Assembly (NCBI RefSeq): GCF_023101685.1
Contig: NZ_CP082164.1
Span: 4,154,001 to 4,218,000, forward strand
Length of the DNA: 64,000 nucleotides
Direction: 5' to 3'
Source of the DNA: Bradyrhizobium sp. 186
GTDB taxonomy: Bacteria; Pseudomonadota; Alphaproteobacteria; Rhizobiales; Xanthobacteraceae
Below the pieces are notes generated by a model. The model searched no databases, was not told where the DNA came from, and was given only the letters and a program-made list of their open reading frames with translations. The first letter of the stretch is position 1; every line of letters begins with the position of its first letter. The translations under genes and the position numbers were made by a program. Positions 17,123 through 25,106 of the stretch are shown in pieces.

Positions 17123-17143
17123 ATCCAACTTGCCGAATTGGAA
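17123..17143. promoter_or_regulatory. Candidate LysR box between regulator and oxidase
   Basis: Partly palindromic TCCAA-N9-TTGGA (17124-17128 and 17138-17142) centred about 77 bases upstream of the oxidase ATG, in the divergent LysR/oxidase interval. LysR proteins bind interrupted dyads of the T-N11-A type at about this distance from activated promoters. It is the only good dyad in the interval. Confidence 0.5.
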
Positions 17144-17209
17144 TGAACCAGTCAACGCGCCTCGGAAAACTCGACCTTGCGGGCGGCAACAGACGAGGAC
17201 GCGGAGACG

Positions 17210-18493
17210 ATGCTAGACAACGCCAGATCCCACGGTCTCTGGGAATTGACCGCACCGCCGGCGCCTGAAACCGCCGGGTTGCTCGGATCGATCAAGGTCG
17301 ACACCGCCATTGTCGGCGGTGGATATACCGGTCTCTCGGCGGCGCTCCATCTCGCGGAGGCGGGTGCGAACGTCGCATTGCTGGAGGCGGTGGAGATCGG
17401 CTTTGGCGGGGCCGGCCGGAACGTCGGCCTGGTCAATGCCGGCATGTGGGTGATGCCGGATGTACTCCCCGACATGCTCGGCGGCGGTTACGGCGAGCGC
17501 CTTCTCGAGCTGCTGGGCGACGCGCCGAAGCTGGTGTTCGATCTCATCGACCGTCATGGCATCGAATGCGAGGTCGAGCGCGCCGGCACGCTGCATTGCG
17601 CCGTCGGTCCCAAAGGACTGAAGGAACTCGAGCAGCGCGCCGCGCAGTGGAGCCGCCGCGGCGCGCCGGTGGAGTTGTTGAACGCCGCCGACACCGCAGC
17701 GAAAATTGGCTCGTCCGCTTACGCCGGATCGCTGTGGGATCGGCGCGCGGGCACGATCCAGCCGCTGGCCTATGTGCGGGGCCTTGCCTGCTGCGCCCTG
17801 AACGCTGGCGCGAAGATATTCACCCGCAGCGCGGTTATCTCGGCCGAGCGAGTTGGCGGAAAGTGGAAGCTGCAAACCGCGGATGGTCACGTCATCGCCG
17901 ATCGCGTCATCGTGGCCACCGATGCCTATGCGACGGGGCCCTGGTCCGAAGTCAAAACGGAGCAGATTTATTTGCCCTATTTCAACTTCGCCACCCAGCC
18001 GCTGTCGGACAACATCCGCGCGTCCATCCTTCCCGAACGGCAGGGGGCCTGGGACACCAATGAAGTGCTGAGTTCGTTTCGCTTCGATCGCGCCGGCCGC
18101 CTTGTGTTCGGAAGCTGCGGCGCGCTCCGAGGCACCGGTGCCGCGGTCCACCGATCCTGGGCAAAGCGAGCGCTCAAGAAGCTATTCCCGCAAATCGGCG
18201 ACGTCAGATTTGAAGCCGAGTGGTACGGCCTGATCGGGATGACTGACGATCACCTTCCTCGATTCCATAAGCTCGCTGAGAACGTAATCGGCTTCAGCGG
18301 CTACAACGGGCGCGGCATTGCGCCCGGCACGACCTTCGGACGCCTTTTGGCGCTCCATGCGCTCGGACAAGTCGACGAGCAAGATCTGCCGCTTCCGGCC
18401 TCGACGCCGACGACGCCCAGCTTCCGCAGCGCCAAAGCGGCCTATTACGAGGTCGGGGCGCAGCTCCTTCATCTGATCCAGGCGCGGCTGTAG
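17210..18493 (+). CDS. FAD-dependent oxidoreductase, DAO family (L-pipecolate oxidase AmaA-like candidate)
   Basis: A 427-residue DadA/DAO-fold flavoenzyme. The dinucleotide-binding motif is VGGGYTGLSAALHLAEAG about 30 residues in; GFGGAGRNVGLVNAG is the family flavin-attachment region, and the C-terminal FSGYNGRGIAPGTTFGRLL closes the FAD fold. Relatives oxidise secondary or cyclic amines (pipecolate, gamma-glutamylputrescine, sarcosine). Beside an AmaB-type dehydrogenase and an aminotransferase, oxidation of L-pipecolate to piperideine-6-carboxylate is the simplest role. The ATG at 17210 has GGAG just upstream; the TTG at 17177 is less likely. A Liv-type transporter follows on the same strand. 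Confidence 0.88.
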   Translation: MLDNARSHGLWELTAPPAPETAGLLGSIKVDTAIVGGGYTGLSAALHLAEAGANVALLEAVEIGFGGAGRNVGLVNAGMWVMPDVLPDMLGGGYGERLLELLGDAPKLVFDLIDRHGIECEVERAGTLHCAVGPKGLKELEQRAAQWSRRGAPVELLNAADTAAKIGSSAYAGSLWDRRAGTIQPLAYVRGLACCALNAGAKIFTRSAVISAERVGGKWKLQTADGHVIADRVIVATDAYATGPWSEVKTEQIYLPYFNFATQPLSDNIRASILPERQGAWDTNEVLSSFRFDRAGRLVFGSCGALRGTGAAVHRSWAKRALKKLFPQIGDVRFEAEWYGLIGMTDDHLPRFHKLAENVIGFSGYNGRGIAPGTTFGRLLALHALGQVDEQDLPLPASTPTTPSFRSAKAAYYEVGAQLLHLIQARL

Positions 18494-18645
18494 ATTCCGC
18501 CACAGGGTTCCGGAATTCAGAACTGGCACTAAATAATCGTATCGGAAATAAGTTGACGATAGGAAACTTTTGCTCAAGGATGGACCCGCAGTCTGGTCCA
18601 AGCCTGATTTTCCTATCCAGGATCCAGACGTCAGCAGGGTAAGGC

Positions 18646-19407
18646 ATGACGGACGGCGCCGTTTACGCTCTGGAGACCCGCGGCCTCAGCCGCGAGTTCG
18701 GCGGCTTCTTCGCCGTCAATGGCGTCAACTTCCGGCTTGCCCGCAACAGCATGCACGCCGTGATCGGCCCCAACGGGGCCGGCAAGACCACCCTGTTCAA
18801 CCTTCTGACGAAATTCCTTCCGCCTTCGGCCGGTACGATCTTGCACGACGGCCATGACGTCACCCGCCTCAGCATGCCGGCGATGGCCAAGCGCAGCGTG
18901 GTGCGTTCGTTTCAGATCTCGGCGGTGTTCGCCGGACTGACCGTGCGCGAGAATATCGAGCTCGCGCTGCTGCGCGAGCATGGTCTCGCCTGGAATTTGC
19001 TCGGCCGGATTTCGCGTCATCGCAGTGTGCTCGATCGCGCCGATACTCAGCTGGAGCGCTTCGGCTTGTCGGACTGTGCCGGGACGATGGCGGGCAGTCT
19101 TTCCTATGGCCGCAAGCGCGTCCTCGAACTGGCGACGACGCTTGCACTGGAGCCAAGCGTGCTGCTGCTCGACGAGCCGATGGCGGGGCTCGGCCACGAA
19201 GACATCGGGCGGGTAACGCAATTGATCCGCGAGGCCGGGAAGGGTCGCACGGTATTGCTGGTCGAGCACAACATGAATGTGGTCGCCGAACTCGCCGATA
19301 CCATCACCGTGATGGTGCGCGGCGAAGTGCTCGCGGAAGGAAGCTATGCAGAAGTCTCCTCGCGCGCCGACGTGATGGCTGCCTATACGGGGCAGGCGCA
19401 TGGCTGA
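18646..19407 (+). CDS. livG: Branched-chain-type ABC transporter ATP-binding protein (LivG)
   Basis: A 253-residue ATPase. Walker A is GPNGAGKTT near residue 42, Walker B in VLLLDEPMAGL and the H-loop in LVEHNMNVV. The signature is LSYGRKRVLELA rather than the usual LSYGQQR, a conservative LivG-type change. First gene of a hydrophobic amino acid transporter (HAAT) operon that overlaps livF by eight bases. A 152-base leader separates it from the oxidase gene. The importer probably serves the adjacent pipecolate-type pathway, but the HAAT family also takes amides, urea and aromatic acids. Confidence 0.92.
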   Translation: MTDGAVYALETRGLSREFGGFFAVNGVNFRLARNSMHAVIGPNGAGKTTLFNLLTKFLPPSAGTILHDGHDVTRLSMPAMAKRSVVRSFQISAVFAGLTVRENIELALLREHGLAWNLLGRISRHRSVLDRADTQLERFGLSDCAGTMAGSLSYGRKRVLELATTLALEPSVLLLDEPMAGLGHEDIGRVTQLIREAGKGRTVLLVEHNMNVVAELADTITVMVRGEVLAEGSYAEVSSRADVMAAYTGQAHG

Positions 19408-20101
19408 GAGCCTTAGGGTCGGTAACCTCCAGGCTTGGTACGGCGAGTCCAAGGTCCTGCACGGAATGGATTTCAGCGTCCGCGCCGGCGAGGTGGTGAC
19501 GCTGCTCGGCCGCAATGGTGCCGGAAAGACCACGACGCTGAAGGCGATCATGGGGCTGCTGGACAAGCGCTCGGGCTCGATCGCGCTCAACGGCAACGAA
19601 CTCATCGGTGCCGCGCCTTATGTCATCGCGCGCAAGGGCATCGCGTTCTGTCCGGAGGAGCGCGGCATCTTCGCGAGCCTGAGCGTGCGCGAAAACCTGC
19701 TGCTGCCGCCGAAAGTCGCTGCCGGCGGCATGACGGTCGCGCAGATATTCGCGCTGTTTCCAAATCTAAAGGAGCGCCTCGACAGCCAGGGAACCAAGCT
19801 GTCCGGCGGCGAGCAGCAGATGCTGGCGCTCGGTCGCATTCTGCACACGGGCGCGCGCATCCTGCTGCTCGACGAGCCTACCGAAGGGCTCGCTCCCGTG
19901 ATCATCCGCCAGATCGGCCAGACGATCACCGAACTGAAGACGCTCGGCTTCACCATCCTGCTGGTCGAGCAGAATGTCGGCTTCGCCGCCGGCCTCGCCG
20001 ACCGGCACTACATCGTGGAGCTCGGCCGCGTCGTCGAGGAAATTCCGGGCGCTGCGTTCGAAGGCAGGCTCGGTTCGCTCAAAAGCTATCTCGGACTCTA
20101 A
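19400..20101 (+). CDS. livF: Branched-chain-type ABC transporter ATP-binding protein (LivF)
   Basis: A 233-residue second ATPase of the HAAT importer. Walker A is LGRNGAGKTTT, the signature LSGGEQQMLALGR, Walker B ILLLDEPTEGL and the H-loop LVEQNVGFA, all canonical LivF. It starts inside the end of livG (eight-base overlap) and ends 13 bases before the permease gene, so the two ATPases are translationally coupled and form the heterodimeric motor. Confidence 0.93.
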   Translation: MAESLRVGNLQAWYGESKVLHGMDFSVRAGEVVTLLGRNGAGKTTTLKAIMGLLDKRSGSIALNGNELIGAAPYVIARKGIAFCPEERGIFASLSVRENLLLPPKVAAGGMTVAQIFALFPNLKERLDSQGTKLSGGEQQMLALGRILHTGARILLLDEPTEGLAPVIIRQIGQTITELKTLGFTILLVEQNVGFAAGLADRHYIVELGRVVEEIPGAAFEGRLGSLKSYLGL

Positions 20102-20114
20102 CCGAACAGGCATT

Positions 20115-22028
20115 ATGACCACGATCCTCGGCGTCCCTTCCGCAGTCCTCTATGGCCAGCTCCTGCTCGGGCTGATCAACGGGGCCTTCTACGCCATGCT
20201 GAGCCTCGGCCTCGCGGTGATCTTCGGCATGATGAACATCGTGAACTTCGCCCACGGCGCGCAGTACATGATGGGCGCGATGGGCACCTGGCTACTGCTC
20301 AATTATCTCGGCGTTGGCTATTGGTGGGCGCTGATCCTGGCGCCGCTTGCGGTCGGTGCGTTCAGCATCGTGATCGAGGTGCTGCTGCTGCGACGCCTCT
20401 ACAAGCTCGACCATCTCTATGGCATGCTGCTCACCTTCGGACTTGCGCTGATGGTGCAGGGCGCGTTCAGCAACTGGTTCGGTTCTTCGGGCCAGCCCTA
20501 TACGATTCCGCAGGCGCTGACGGGTGGGCACAATCTCGGTTTCATGTTCCTGCCGAACTATCGGGCCTGGGTGATCGCAGCCTCAGTCGTGGTCTGCCTC
20601 GGCACCTGGTACGTCATCGAGCGGACCAAGCTCGGCGCCTATCTGCGCGCCGCGACGGAAAATCCGATGCTGGTTCAGGCCTTTGGTATCCGCGTCCCGC
20701 GCATGATCACACTGACTTACGGCGCCGGCGTCGCGCTCGCCGCGCTGGCGGGCGTTCTGGCCGCACCGGTTTACCAGGTCAGTCCGCTTATGGGAGCCGA
20801 TCTGTTGATTGTCGTCTTCGCGGTGGTGGTGATCGGTGGGATGGGGTCGATCATGGGCTCGATCGTGACCGGCTTCCTCGTCGGCGTCATCGAGGGGCTG
20901 ACGAAGGCTTTCTATCCCGAAGGCTCGACGACGGTCGTCTTCGTGGTGATGGCGGTGGTGCTGCTGATCCGCCCGGCGGGATTGTTCGGATCGAAGCTCG
21001 AGGCCGCGCAGGGGCAATCGCCGTCCAGCCTGTCGGTGACCGCGCCGTCAATGCGCACGCAGATGCTGATCTTCCTGGCGCTCGCCGCCTGCCTCGCGGC
21101 TGCGCCACTCGTCGTCTATCCAGGCTTCATGATGAAGGCGATGATCTTCGCGCTGTTCGCCTGCGCCTTCAACCTGGTCGCCGGATACGGACGGCTCGTT
21201 TCCTTCGGCCACTCGATGTTCCTGGGCTCGGCCGGCTATGTCTGCGGCCATGCCGCCAAGATCTGGGGGCTACCTCCCGAGTTTGCGATCCTGGCCGGGA
21301 CGGCAACGGCGGCGATGCTTGGCCTCGTCACCGGCTGGCTCGCCATTCGCCGCAGCGGCATCTACTTCGCCATGGTGACGCTCGCCTTCGCGCAGATGAT
21401 CTATTTCGTCGCGCTGCAGGCGCGCTTTACCGGCGGCGAAGACGGGTTGCAGGCAGTTCCGCGCGGCATGCTGTTCGGCCTGATCGACCTGTCGCGACCT
21501 GCAAATCTCTACGCTTTCGTGCTGGCGATATTCCTCGGCGGATTCTTCCTGATCATGCGTCTGGTGGGTTCGCCATTCGGGCGCGTGCTGAAGGCAATCA
21601 GCGATCACGACCCGCGCGCCCAGTCACTCGGCTTTGAGACCAACCGCTACAAGCTCGTGGCCTTTGTACTCTCGGCGGCACTGGCGGGGCTTGCGGGTTC
21701 GACCAAGGCGATCGTCAGCCAGCTCGCCAGCCTCACCGACGTGCACTGGTCAATGTCGGGCGAAGTGCTGCTGATGACGTTTCTCGGCGGCGTCGGCACG
21801 CTCTACGGCCCGCTCGTCGGCGCCTTCATCGTCGTCGCCATGCAGAACTATCTGGCGGCGTTCGGACAATGGGTCACCGTCATTCACGGCCTGATCTTCG
21901 TCGTCTGCGTGCTCTCCTTCCGACGCGGCATCGTCGGCGAACTGATCGAGTTCTGGCACCGCCCGCGCCGAGCATCAGTGACGACATCAGCAGTGCTTCG
22001 CAAAGTGGCGGTCGCGCCGCAGGAATGA
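20115..22028 (+). CDS. Fused LivH-LivM ABC permease
   Basis: A 637-residue membrane protein joining both HAAT permeases. Residues about 1-300 are LivH-like (LGLAVIFGMMNIVNFAHG at the start, VVIGGMGSIMGSIVTGFLVG later). Residues about 315-637 are LivM-like (NLVAGYGRLVSFGHSMFLG, AISDHDPRAQSLGFETNRYKL, LGGVGTLYGPLVGAF). No stop or frame change lies between. The ATG at 20115 was chosen because homology starts there; the frame is open from 19974 through livF in another phase. The gene supplies the whole membrane channel, so only one permease gene exists in this operon, unlike the split pair at 39388-41303. Confidence 0.92.
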   Translation: MTTILGVPSAVLYGQLLLGLINGAFYAMLSLGLAVIFGMMNIVNFAHGAQYMMGAMGTWLLLNYLGVGYWWALILAPLAVGAFSIVIEVLLLRRLYKLDHLYGMLLTFGLALMVQGAFSNWFGSSGQPYTIPQALTGGHNLGFMFLPNYRAWVIAASVVVCLGTWYVIERTKLGAYLRAATENPMLVQAFGIRVPRMITLTYGAGVALAALAGVLAAPVYQVSPLMGADLLIVVFAVVVIGGMGSIMGSIVTGFLVGVIEGLTKAFYPEGSTTVVFVVMAVVLLIRPAGLFGSKLEAAQGQSPSSLSVTAPSMRTQMLIFLALAACLAAAPLVVYPGFMMKAMIFALFACAFNLVAGYGRLVSFGHSMFLGSAGYVCGHAAKIWGLPPEFAILAGTATAAMLGLVTGWLAIRRSGIYFAMVTLAFAQMIYFVALQARFTGGEDGLQAVPRGMLFGLIDLSRPANLYAFVLAIFLGGFFLIMRLVGSPFGRVLKAISDHDPRAQSLGFETNRYKLVAFVLSAALAGLAGSTKAIVSQLASLTDVHWSMSGEVLLMTFLGGVGTLYGPLVGAFIVVAMQNYLAAFGQWVTVIHGLIFVVCVLSFRRGIVGELIEFWHRPRRASVTTSAVLRKVAVAPQE

Positions 22029-22091
22029 GCCAGGACGTCTCGACAAGGAAGCTTCGCCATCCGGGGAAGCGCTACAGGACTGAACCAGACC

Positions 22092-22107
22092 CCGCTCGGA
22101 AGAGCGG
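22092..22107 (+). terminator. Short intercistronic stem-loop before the binding-protein gene
   Basis: CCGCTC-ggaa-GAGCGG, a 6-base-pair stem with a GGAA loop in the 101-base gap between permease and binding-protein genes. No T-run follows, so it is more likely an RNA-stabilising or processing hairpin than a full terminator, as is common before highly expressed binding-protein genes. Confidence 0.35.
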
Positions 22108-22129
22108 ACTGACAACAGGGGGATAGATC

Positions 22130-23359
22130 ATGCCGCAGACGCCTTCCAAACTTCTGCGCGGGATTGCGGCCGCGCTCTGTCTCGGCCCGCTCGCCATCGC
22201 CGGCCAGGCTACGGCCCAGGTCAGCGACGATGTCGTCAAGATCGGTGTGCTGACCGATATGTCTGGCCAGTATTCCGACCTGAACGGACCGGGCTCGTTG
22301 CTGGCGGCGCAGATGGCGGCTGCCGATTTCGGCGGCAAGGTGCTCGGCAAGCCGATCGAGGTCATCGGCGCCGACCATCAGCAGAAGGCCGACATTGGCG
22401 TCGGCATCGCCCGGCGCTGGATCGAGAACGAGAAGGTCGACGCCATCTCTGATGTCACCAATAGCGCCATAGCGCTGGCGGTGCAGCAGCTGACGCGCGA
22501 GACCAGCCGGGTGGCGCTGTTCGCGTCGCCCGGCACGACGGATTTGACCGGCAAGCAGTGCTCGCCCACCGGCTTTCACTGGGTCTACGACAATTATTCA
22601 AACGCGGTCGGCCCGCTGAAGGCGCTGATCGACAAGGGCAACGACACGTTCTTCATCATCACCGCCGACTTCGCCTTCGGACATTCGCTCGAGAAGATTG
22701 CGAGCGAGGCGATCAAGGCGAGCGGCGGCAAGGTGCTCGGCACCGTCCGCCATCCGTTCGGCGCCGCCGATCTCTCGTCTTTCCTGCTCCCGGCGCAGGC
22801 ATCGAAGGCGAAGGTTATCCTGCTCGCCACCGCCGGCAAGGATATGACGACGGCGATCAAGCAGGCTAACGAGTTCGGCATCATCGCGGGCGGGCAGGCC
22901 ATCGCCGCGCCGGTCGTGTTCATCACGGATGTCCACGCCCTTGGTCTGCAGACCGCGCAGGGCATCTCGTTTGTCGAAGGCTTCTACTGGGACCAGAACG
23001 ATGAGACGCGCGCCTTCGCCAAACGCTTCTTCGAGGTGCGCAAAGTGATGCCGACCGCGCCGCAGGCCGGCGTCTATTCCTCGATCCGCCACTATCTCAA
23101 GGCGGTCCAGGCTGCCGGGACCGATGAGGCCAAGGCCGTGGCTGCCAAAATGCGCGAACTGCCCGTCGACGACTTCTTTGCCAAGGACGGCAAGGTGCGC
23201 GAGGACGGCCGCATGGTCCACAACATGCTGCTAGTCCAGGTCAAGAAACCTTCCGAATCAAAGCAGCCATGGGACTACTATAACGTCGTGGCGACAGTTC
23301 CCGGGGAGCAGGCTTTCCAGTCTCTTGCCCAGAGTGAATGCCCGCTCGTCAAGAAGTGA
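22130..23359 (+). CDS. ABC transporter substrate-binding protein (LivK-like, Peripla_BP_6)
   Basis: A 409-residue periplasmic binding protein. A signal peptide is evident (LLRGIAAALCLGPLAIAG, likely cleavage after ATAQ). The mature start VKIGVLTDMSGQYSDLNGPG is diagnostic for type I HAAT binding proteins; FASPGTTDLTGKQCSP and FIITADFAFGHSLEKIA belong to the hinge and ligand regions. GGGGGATAG precedes the ATG. It completes the livG-livF-livHM operon. Relatives bind branched-chain amino acids, amides and aromatic acids, so the ligand is open. Confidence 0.92.
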   Translation: MPQTPSKLLRGIAAALCLGPLAIAGQATAQVSDDVVKIGVLTDMSGQYSDLNGPGSLLAAQMAAADFGGKVLGKPIEVIGADHQQKADIGVGIARRWIENEKVDAISDVTNSAIALAVQQLTRETSRVALFASPGTTDLTGKQCSPTGFHWVYDNYSNAVGPLKALIDKGNDTFFIITADFAFGHSLEKIASEAIKASGGKVLGTVRHPFGAADLSSFLLPAQASKAKVILLATAGKDMTTAIKQANEFGIIAGGQAIAAPVVFITDVHALGLQTAQGISFVEGFYWDQNDETRAFAKRFFEVRKVMPTAPQAGVYSSIRHYLKAVQAAGTDEAKAVAAKMRELPVDDFFAKDGKVREDGRMVHNMLLVQVKKPSESKQPWDYYNVVATVPGEQAFQSLAQSECPLVKK

Positions 23360-23366
23360 GGCAAAG

Positions 23367-23389
23367 CCCGGCGGCGCCGCGCCGCCGGG
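23367..23389 (+). terminator. Strong hairpin after the Liv binding-protein gene
   Basis: A perfect 10-base-pair GC stem, CCCGGCGGCG and CGCCGCCGGG with a CCG loop, starts 7 bases after the stop codon. No T-tract follows, so termination may be partial or Rho-aided. It separates the transporter operon from the regulator gene. Confidence 0.55.
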
Positions 23390-23424
23390 ACCGCACATAC
23401 GCAATAAAAAGGGAGAGAACCGCG

Positions 23425-24087
23425 ATGAAGAAGACTGCGACGCGATCGTCGCTGAGGCAGACCGCGGCCGCTGAGGTCGTGCCTGCGCGTTTCTCGGCCG
23501 ACGTCGCGCCGGCCGAGGGCGACGACGACCTCGGCCACAGACTTAAGCGTGTGCGGATTGACAAGGGGTTGACCTTGAAAGAGGTGAGCGAGCGAACCGG
23601 GGTTGCGCGTTCGACCTTGTCGAAGATCGAGAATAGCCAGATGTCGCCGACCTATGACGTGCTCCAGAAGATCACGCGCGGCGTCGCTCTCGACATCGTC
23701 GAGCTGTTCGACCAGCGTCGCCAGAATGCGCCATTCGGCCGCCGCAGCGTCACGCGTAGCGGCGAGGGCAAGCCGCACCGGACCGACACCTACGATTACG
23801 AGGTGTTGGCGACCGACCTTTCGCAAAAGCATATCCTGCCTTTCAAGGCACGGATCCGGGCGCGCAGCCTGGACGAGTTCCCCGGCTGGGTGCGTCACGA
23901 GGGCGAGGAGTTCCTGTGCGTCCTGTCCGGCACCGTCCAGGTGTTCACGGAATTCTACGCCCCCGTCACGCTCGGGGTCGGCGACAGCACCTATTTCGAC
24001 AGCAAGATGGGCCACGCCGTCGTATCGTTGAGCAAGGAAGATGCCGAGGTCATCTGGATATGTACCGGCATCACCGCGCTCTCATGA
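23425..24087 (+). CDS. XRE family regulator with C-terminal cupin domain
   Basis: A 220-residue HTH-XRE/cupin protein. The helix-turn-helix spans about residues 45-95 (LGHRLKRVRIDKGLTLKEVS, GVARSTLSKIENSQMSPTYD). The cupin occupies the C-terminal half (WVRHEGEEFLCVLSGTVQVF, GVGDSTYFDSKMGHAVVS) and usually senses a small ligand. Such regulators commonly control amine or amino acid catabolism (PuuR-like). Start is the ATG at 23425 after GGGAGAG; the frame is open further back but overlaps the hairpin. It precedes the mu-crystallin and molybdoenzyme genes by 24 bases and may control them. Confidence 0.9.
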   Translation: MKKTATRSSLRQTAAAEVVPARFSADVAPAEGDDDLGHRLKRVRIDKGLTLKEVSERTGVARSTLSKIENSQMSPTYDVLQKITRGVALDIVELFDQRRQNAPFGRRSVTRSGEGKPHRTDTYDYEVLATDLSQKHILPFKARIRARSLDEFPGWVRHEGEEFLCVLSGTVQVFTEFYAPVTLGVGDSTYFDSKMGHAVVSLSKEDAEVIWICTGITALS

Positions 24088-24111
24088 TTTTGTAGGACAG
24101 GAATAACAGCG

Positions 24112-25104
24112 ATGCTGCGCAGCTACTCCGCTGCCGAAGTTCATGCCGCGCTTGGCTACCCCATGCTGATCGAGGCATTGCGCGAGGCTTTCAAGCGCGA
24201 CGGCGAGCCGATGCCGTTGCGGCAGGCCTACGAGGTCGGCGTCAATGGCTCGCCGGCGCGTCTGTTGACGATGCCGGCCTGGATTCGCGGCGAAGCACTC
24301 GGCGTCAAACTCGTCACGGTGTTTCCGCAGAATGCCGAGCGTGGTCTCGGTGCGGTGTCGTCGCTGTATTTCCTGCTCGACGGTGAGACTGGCCAGCCGC
24401 GTGCGATGATTGACGGCGAGGCGCTGACCAACCGCCGCACCGCGGCTGCTTCAGCACTCGCATCCGGCTATCTGTCGCGCGCGGACAGCCGCACGCTGCT
24501 TATAGTGGGGACCGGCCATCTCACGCCCCAACTCGTCGCCGCCCACCGCGCCGTGCGTCCGATCGAAAAGGTGCTGGTCTGGGGACGCAGTCCTCAGCGC
24601 GCGCGGGCCCTGGCCGACGCGCTTGTTCGGCAGGGTATGAACGCAGCTCCGCTGGTCGACCTTGCCGAGGCTTTGTCGCACGCCGATATCGTGAGCTGCG
24701 CCACGACCTCGGCCGATCCTTTGGTTAAAGGCGAATGGCTGCGGCCGGGAACCCATCTCGACCTGGTCGGCGCCTTCACGCCGCAGATGCGTGAAAGCGA
24801 CGATGCTGCCGTTTCGCGCAGCCGGGTCTTCGTCGATACCTATCCCGGCGCGCTCGCCGAAGCGGGAGACCTGCTGCAACCCATCGCCGCCGGAACCTGG
24901 AGCGCCGACAGTATCTGCGGCGATCTCCATGAACTGACAAACGGTGCGAAACCGGGCCGCCTTGACGCTGACGAGATCACCCTGTTCAAGTCGGTCGGGG
25001 CGGCGATTGAGGATCTCGCGGCCGCGAGCCTGCTGGTGAGCGAGGGCAATCCGAGTTCACACGCGCGGCCTCCTGAACGAGGGTGTGCGGCAACGAAGGC
25101 CTAG
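24112..25104 (+). CDS. Ornithine cyclodeaminase/mu-crystallin family protein
   Basis: A 330-residue NAD(P)-binding protein. The Rossmann motif is LLIVGTGHLTPQLVAAHRAV in the middle; NNRRTAAASAL-type (TNRRTAAASALASGYLSR) and DLVGAFTPQMRESDD are family blocks. Family members deaminate ornithine to proline or reduce ketimines such as piperideine-2-carboxylate to pipecolate. The nearby pipecolate-type genes make a ketimine reductase role attractive, but alanine or other dehydrogenase activities occur in the family. It ends 2 bases before the molybdoenzyme gene, indicating cotranscription. Confidence 0.88.
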   Translation: MLRSYSAAEVHAALGYPMLIEALREAFKRDGEPMPLRQAYEVGVNGSPARLLTMPAWIRGEALGVKLVTVFPQNAERGLGAVSSLYFLLDGETGQPRAMIDGEALTNRRTAAASALASGYLSRADSRTLLIVGTGHLTPQLVAAHRAVRPIEKVLVWGRSPQRARALADALVRQGMNAAPLVDLAEALSHADIVSCATTSADPLVKGEWLRPGTHLDLVGAFTPQMRESDDAAVSRSRVFVDTYPGALAEAGDLLQPIAAGTWSADSICGDLHELTNGAKPGRLDADEITLFKSVGAAIEDLAAASLLVSEGNPSSHARPPERGCAATKA

Positions 25105-25106
25105 CA

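Noticed and set aside
18553..18581. Sigma70 promoter before the first liv operon (TTGACG, 17 bases, AAGGAT).
   Set aside because: The -10 match is poor and only the -35 is convincing, so it is not listed as a feature.
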